Shown: positions 5,413-5,535 of the stretch, piece by piece
Layout: each line of letters begins with the position of its first letter
How positions within the stretch are numbered: position 1 is the first letter of the stretch
DNA from: Marinosulfonomonas sp.
GTDB taxonomy: Bacteria > Pseudomonadota > Alphaproteobacteria > Rhodobacterales > Rhodobacteraceae
DNA length: 5,535 bases
Direction: 5' to 3'
Assembly: GCA_026989405.1 (NCBI GenBank)
Contig: JALSJL010000065.1
Coordinates: forward strand, 1-5,535
The notes under the pieces: generated by a model
What the model saw: only the letters and a program-made list of their open reading frames with translations
What the model was told of the DNA's origin: nothing
Databases searched by the model: none
Made by a program: the position numbers and the translations under genes

Positions 5413-5535
5413 ATGTAGCGGATCTGGTCGGTCCAGTAACGCTCCATCCGGCGCAGCGACGTGTTGATGTCTTCAAACCCTTGCAGGTCGAGCACCTTGC
5501 GCCCCTCCAGCCCTTCGGCGTGACGTTCGAACAGG
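5406..5535 (-). CDS. C-terminus of an unidentified protein (5' end outside window)
   Basis: Only the last 42 residues are visible, ending in RMERYWTDQIRYIY and a TGA stop (5408 to 5406). The frame is open to the window edge and its codons end mostly in G or C, as in the confirmed genes, which supports real coding. The stretch contains DLQGFEDINTSLRRMERYW, which I cannot place in a family. The tail is hydrophilic and aromatic, with no membrane segment. The gene converges on the DUF1194 gene and their 3' ends overlap by 7 bases (5406-5412), leaving no room for an intergenic terminator. Confidence 0.72.
   Translation of the reverse strand, partial: LFERHAEGLEGRKVLDLQGFEDINTSLRRMERYWTDQIRYIY

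Noticed and set aside
5190..5476. Minus-strand frames of 71 and 75 codons near the right edge
   Set aside because: They are out of frame with the better supported partial gene ending at 5406 and mainly mirror the repeat tail of the DUF1194 gene.

Overview
The window looks like a chromosomal stretch of an alphaproteobacterium, most likely of the order Rhodobacterales. GC content is high, coding sequences show strong G/C preference at third codon positions, and several proteins (ThyX, the VOC protein, the DUF1194 protein) resemble the forms usual in that group. This placement comes from recalled family features and not from a search. Seven protein genes are supported: five lie head to tail on the plus strand, and one gene on the minus strand is cut by each window edge. 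I saw no tRNA, rRNA, CRISPR array, insertion sequence or prophage gene.

Layout. Positions 1-890 (minus) hold nearly all of thyX, the FAD-dependent thymidylate synthase. A 220-base divergent intergenic region follows. It carries candidate promoters in both directions and an imperfect inverted repeat with arms of about 20 bases. The plus-strand run starts at 1111 with a secreted lipoprotein (1111-2007) that has a poly-glycine tether. A Slam-family outer-membrane protein (2026-3387) follows after 18 bases. After a 90-base gap come a VOC/glyoxalase I-like protein (3478-3906), an SGNH/GDSL hydrolase (3917-4567) and a DUF1194 von Willebrand A-like secreted protein (4567-5412). The last three are tightly packed, with one start overlapping the preceding stop. 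At the right edge the C-terminus of an unidentified minus-strand protein (5406-5535) converges on the DUF1194 gene, and their ends overlap by 7 bases.

How the genes work together. The clearest system is the lipoprotein and Slam pair. In Neisseria, Slam proteins move specific lipoproteins such as TbpB and fHbp across the outer membrane to the cell surface. Here a signal-peptide-II lipoprotein with a glycine tether and a beta-rich body lies directly upstream of a Slam with an N-terminal helical TPR-like region and a C-terminal barrel. It is therefore very likely the cognate cargo. The lipoprotein is not a recognisable transferrin- or haemoglobin-binding protein, so its ligand is unknown. The three downstream genes may be co-transcribed with the pair or may form a separate unit. 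Nothing in their sequences ties them to surface lipoprotein export. The VOC protein keeps the four metal ligands of glyoxalase I and neighbours an esterase/thioesterase-like hydrolase, which suggests small-molecule or thioester chemistry, but this is speculative.
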